Source of the DNA: Candidatus Zixiibacteriota bacterium
GTDB lineage: Bacteria; Zixibacteria; MSB-5A5; JAABVY01; JAHJOQ01
Reading direction: 5' to 3'
Assembly: GCA_030631455.1 (NCBI GenBank)
Contig: DAOVLC010000076.1
Span: 1-6,982 of the forward strand
DNA: 6,982 nucleotides
Shown here: positions 6,700 to 6,982 of the stretch, in pieces
How the letters are laid out: the number at the start of each line of letters is the position of its first letter
Position numbering within the stretch: position 1 is the stretch's first letter
Program-made: the position numbers and the translations under genes
Notes under the pieces: model-generated
What the model was told of the DNA's origin: nothing
The model's input: only the letters and a program-made list of their open reading frames with translations
Databases searched by the model: none

Positions 6700-6982
6700 C
6701 TACATCTCCATATTCGCAGGTTCGTAGTATTCCTTTGGATGCTTGCAGCAGGGACATTTCGGTGGCGGCTCGGTGCCTTCATGGATGTAACCGCAGACAC
6801 TGCACTTCCATTTGATCGGTTTTTCCCGCTTCAGTACCGTGCCGTTCTTCACCATCTCCAGGAGTTTCTTGTACCGGTCTCGGTGGTGGGCTTCCACTTT
6901 CGCAATCTGTCGAAACAGCGCAGCAGCGACCTTGTTGCCCTCCTCCTCAGCCTCTTTGGCGAATTGAGGATACATCTCCGTC
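6700..6982 (-). CDS. Rubrerythrin, C-terminal part (start lies outside the window)
   Basis: The visible 93 residues are the second half of a rubrerythrin, a cytoplasmic non-haem iron protein that reduces hydrogen peroxide in anaerobes. The frame stays open to the window edge. The first visible methionine (6975) is internal: it belongs to the conserved MYPxFA segment of the ferritin-like domain, so the gene is cut off. The last di-iron site motif, Glu-x2-His, is present as EAHH in KVEAHHRDRY. The remaining di-iron ligands would be in the missing half. The C-terminal rubredoxin-like domain has both metal pairs, CSVCG and CPCC, joined by the typical YIHEGTEPP segment. The stop codon is followed after 9 bases by the rubredoxin-glutamate synthase gene, whose ribosome-binding site overlaps it. 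This suggests coupled expression and a possible shared electron route. Confidence 0.92.
   Translation of the reverse strand, partial: TEMYPQFAKEAEEEGNKVAAALFRQIAKVEAHHRDRYKKLLEMVKNGTVLKREKPIKWKCSVCGYIHEGTEPPPKCPCCKHPKEYYEPANMEM

Overview
The window carries five protein genes and one gene fragment, in two blocks that point toward each other. Electron-transfer enzymes dominate: an ETF:quinone oxidoreductase, a CoA-dependent aldehyde dehydrogenase, a rubredoxin-glutamate synthase fusion and a rubrerythrin. Rubrerythrin and rubredoxin domains point to an anaerobic or microaerobic bacterium that meets some oxygen. The ETF:quinone oxidoreductase points to a membrane quinone pool and acyl-CoA dehydrogenase metabolism. 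Consensus-like sigma70 boxes, good Shine-Dalgarno sites and mixed codon use are clearly bacterial. The phylum cannot be fixed from this sequence alone; an uncultured sediment- or groundwater-type lineage is only a guess.

Plus-strand block (1-3604). Bases 1-57 hold nothing I can assign. A near-consensus promoter (58-86) and a perfect TGTGA-N6-TCACA palindrome (111-126) precede the ETF:quinone oxidoreductase gene (199-1902). After 98 bases comes a stand-alone aldehyde dehydrogenase of the AdhE N-terminal/EutE class (2001-3437). Beyond it, at 3524-3604, lies a second, diverged copy of the last 26 codons and stop codon of the oxidoreductase. The dehydrogenase gene is therefore bracketed by direct repeats of the neighbouring gene's 3' end, and seven of the eight changed codons are silent. 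This is the most unusual structure in the window. It suggests an insertion, a gene-end replacement, or the loss of a tandem paralogue.

Minus-strand block (6982-3651). A rubrerythrin gene cut by the window edge is followed after 9 bases by a rubredoxin-fused, FMN-type glutamate synthase domain protein (5290-6690). The two are almost certainly co-transcribed. A 157-base gap follows, holding an extended -10 promoter, competing inverted repeats and a possible 39-codon leader frame. The stop of that frame overlaps the ATG of the last gene. The last gene (3651-5123) encodes a membrane-anchored or exported protein with a permuted papain-like (YiiX/C92-type) amidase core.

Functional links: rubrerythrin and the rubredoxin domain plausibly share electrons for peroxide reduction or for an amino-acid-linked FMN reaction. 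The ETF:quinone oxidoreductase passes electrons from acyl-CoA oxidation to quinone, and the dehydrogenase interconverts acyl-CoA and aldehyde. No link between the two blocks is evident. No tRNA, rRNA, CRISPR array, transposase or integrase was seen.
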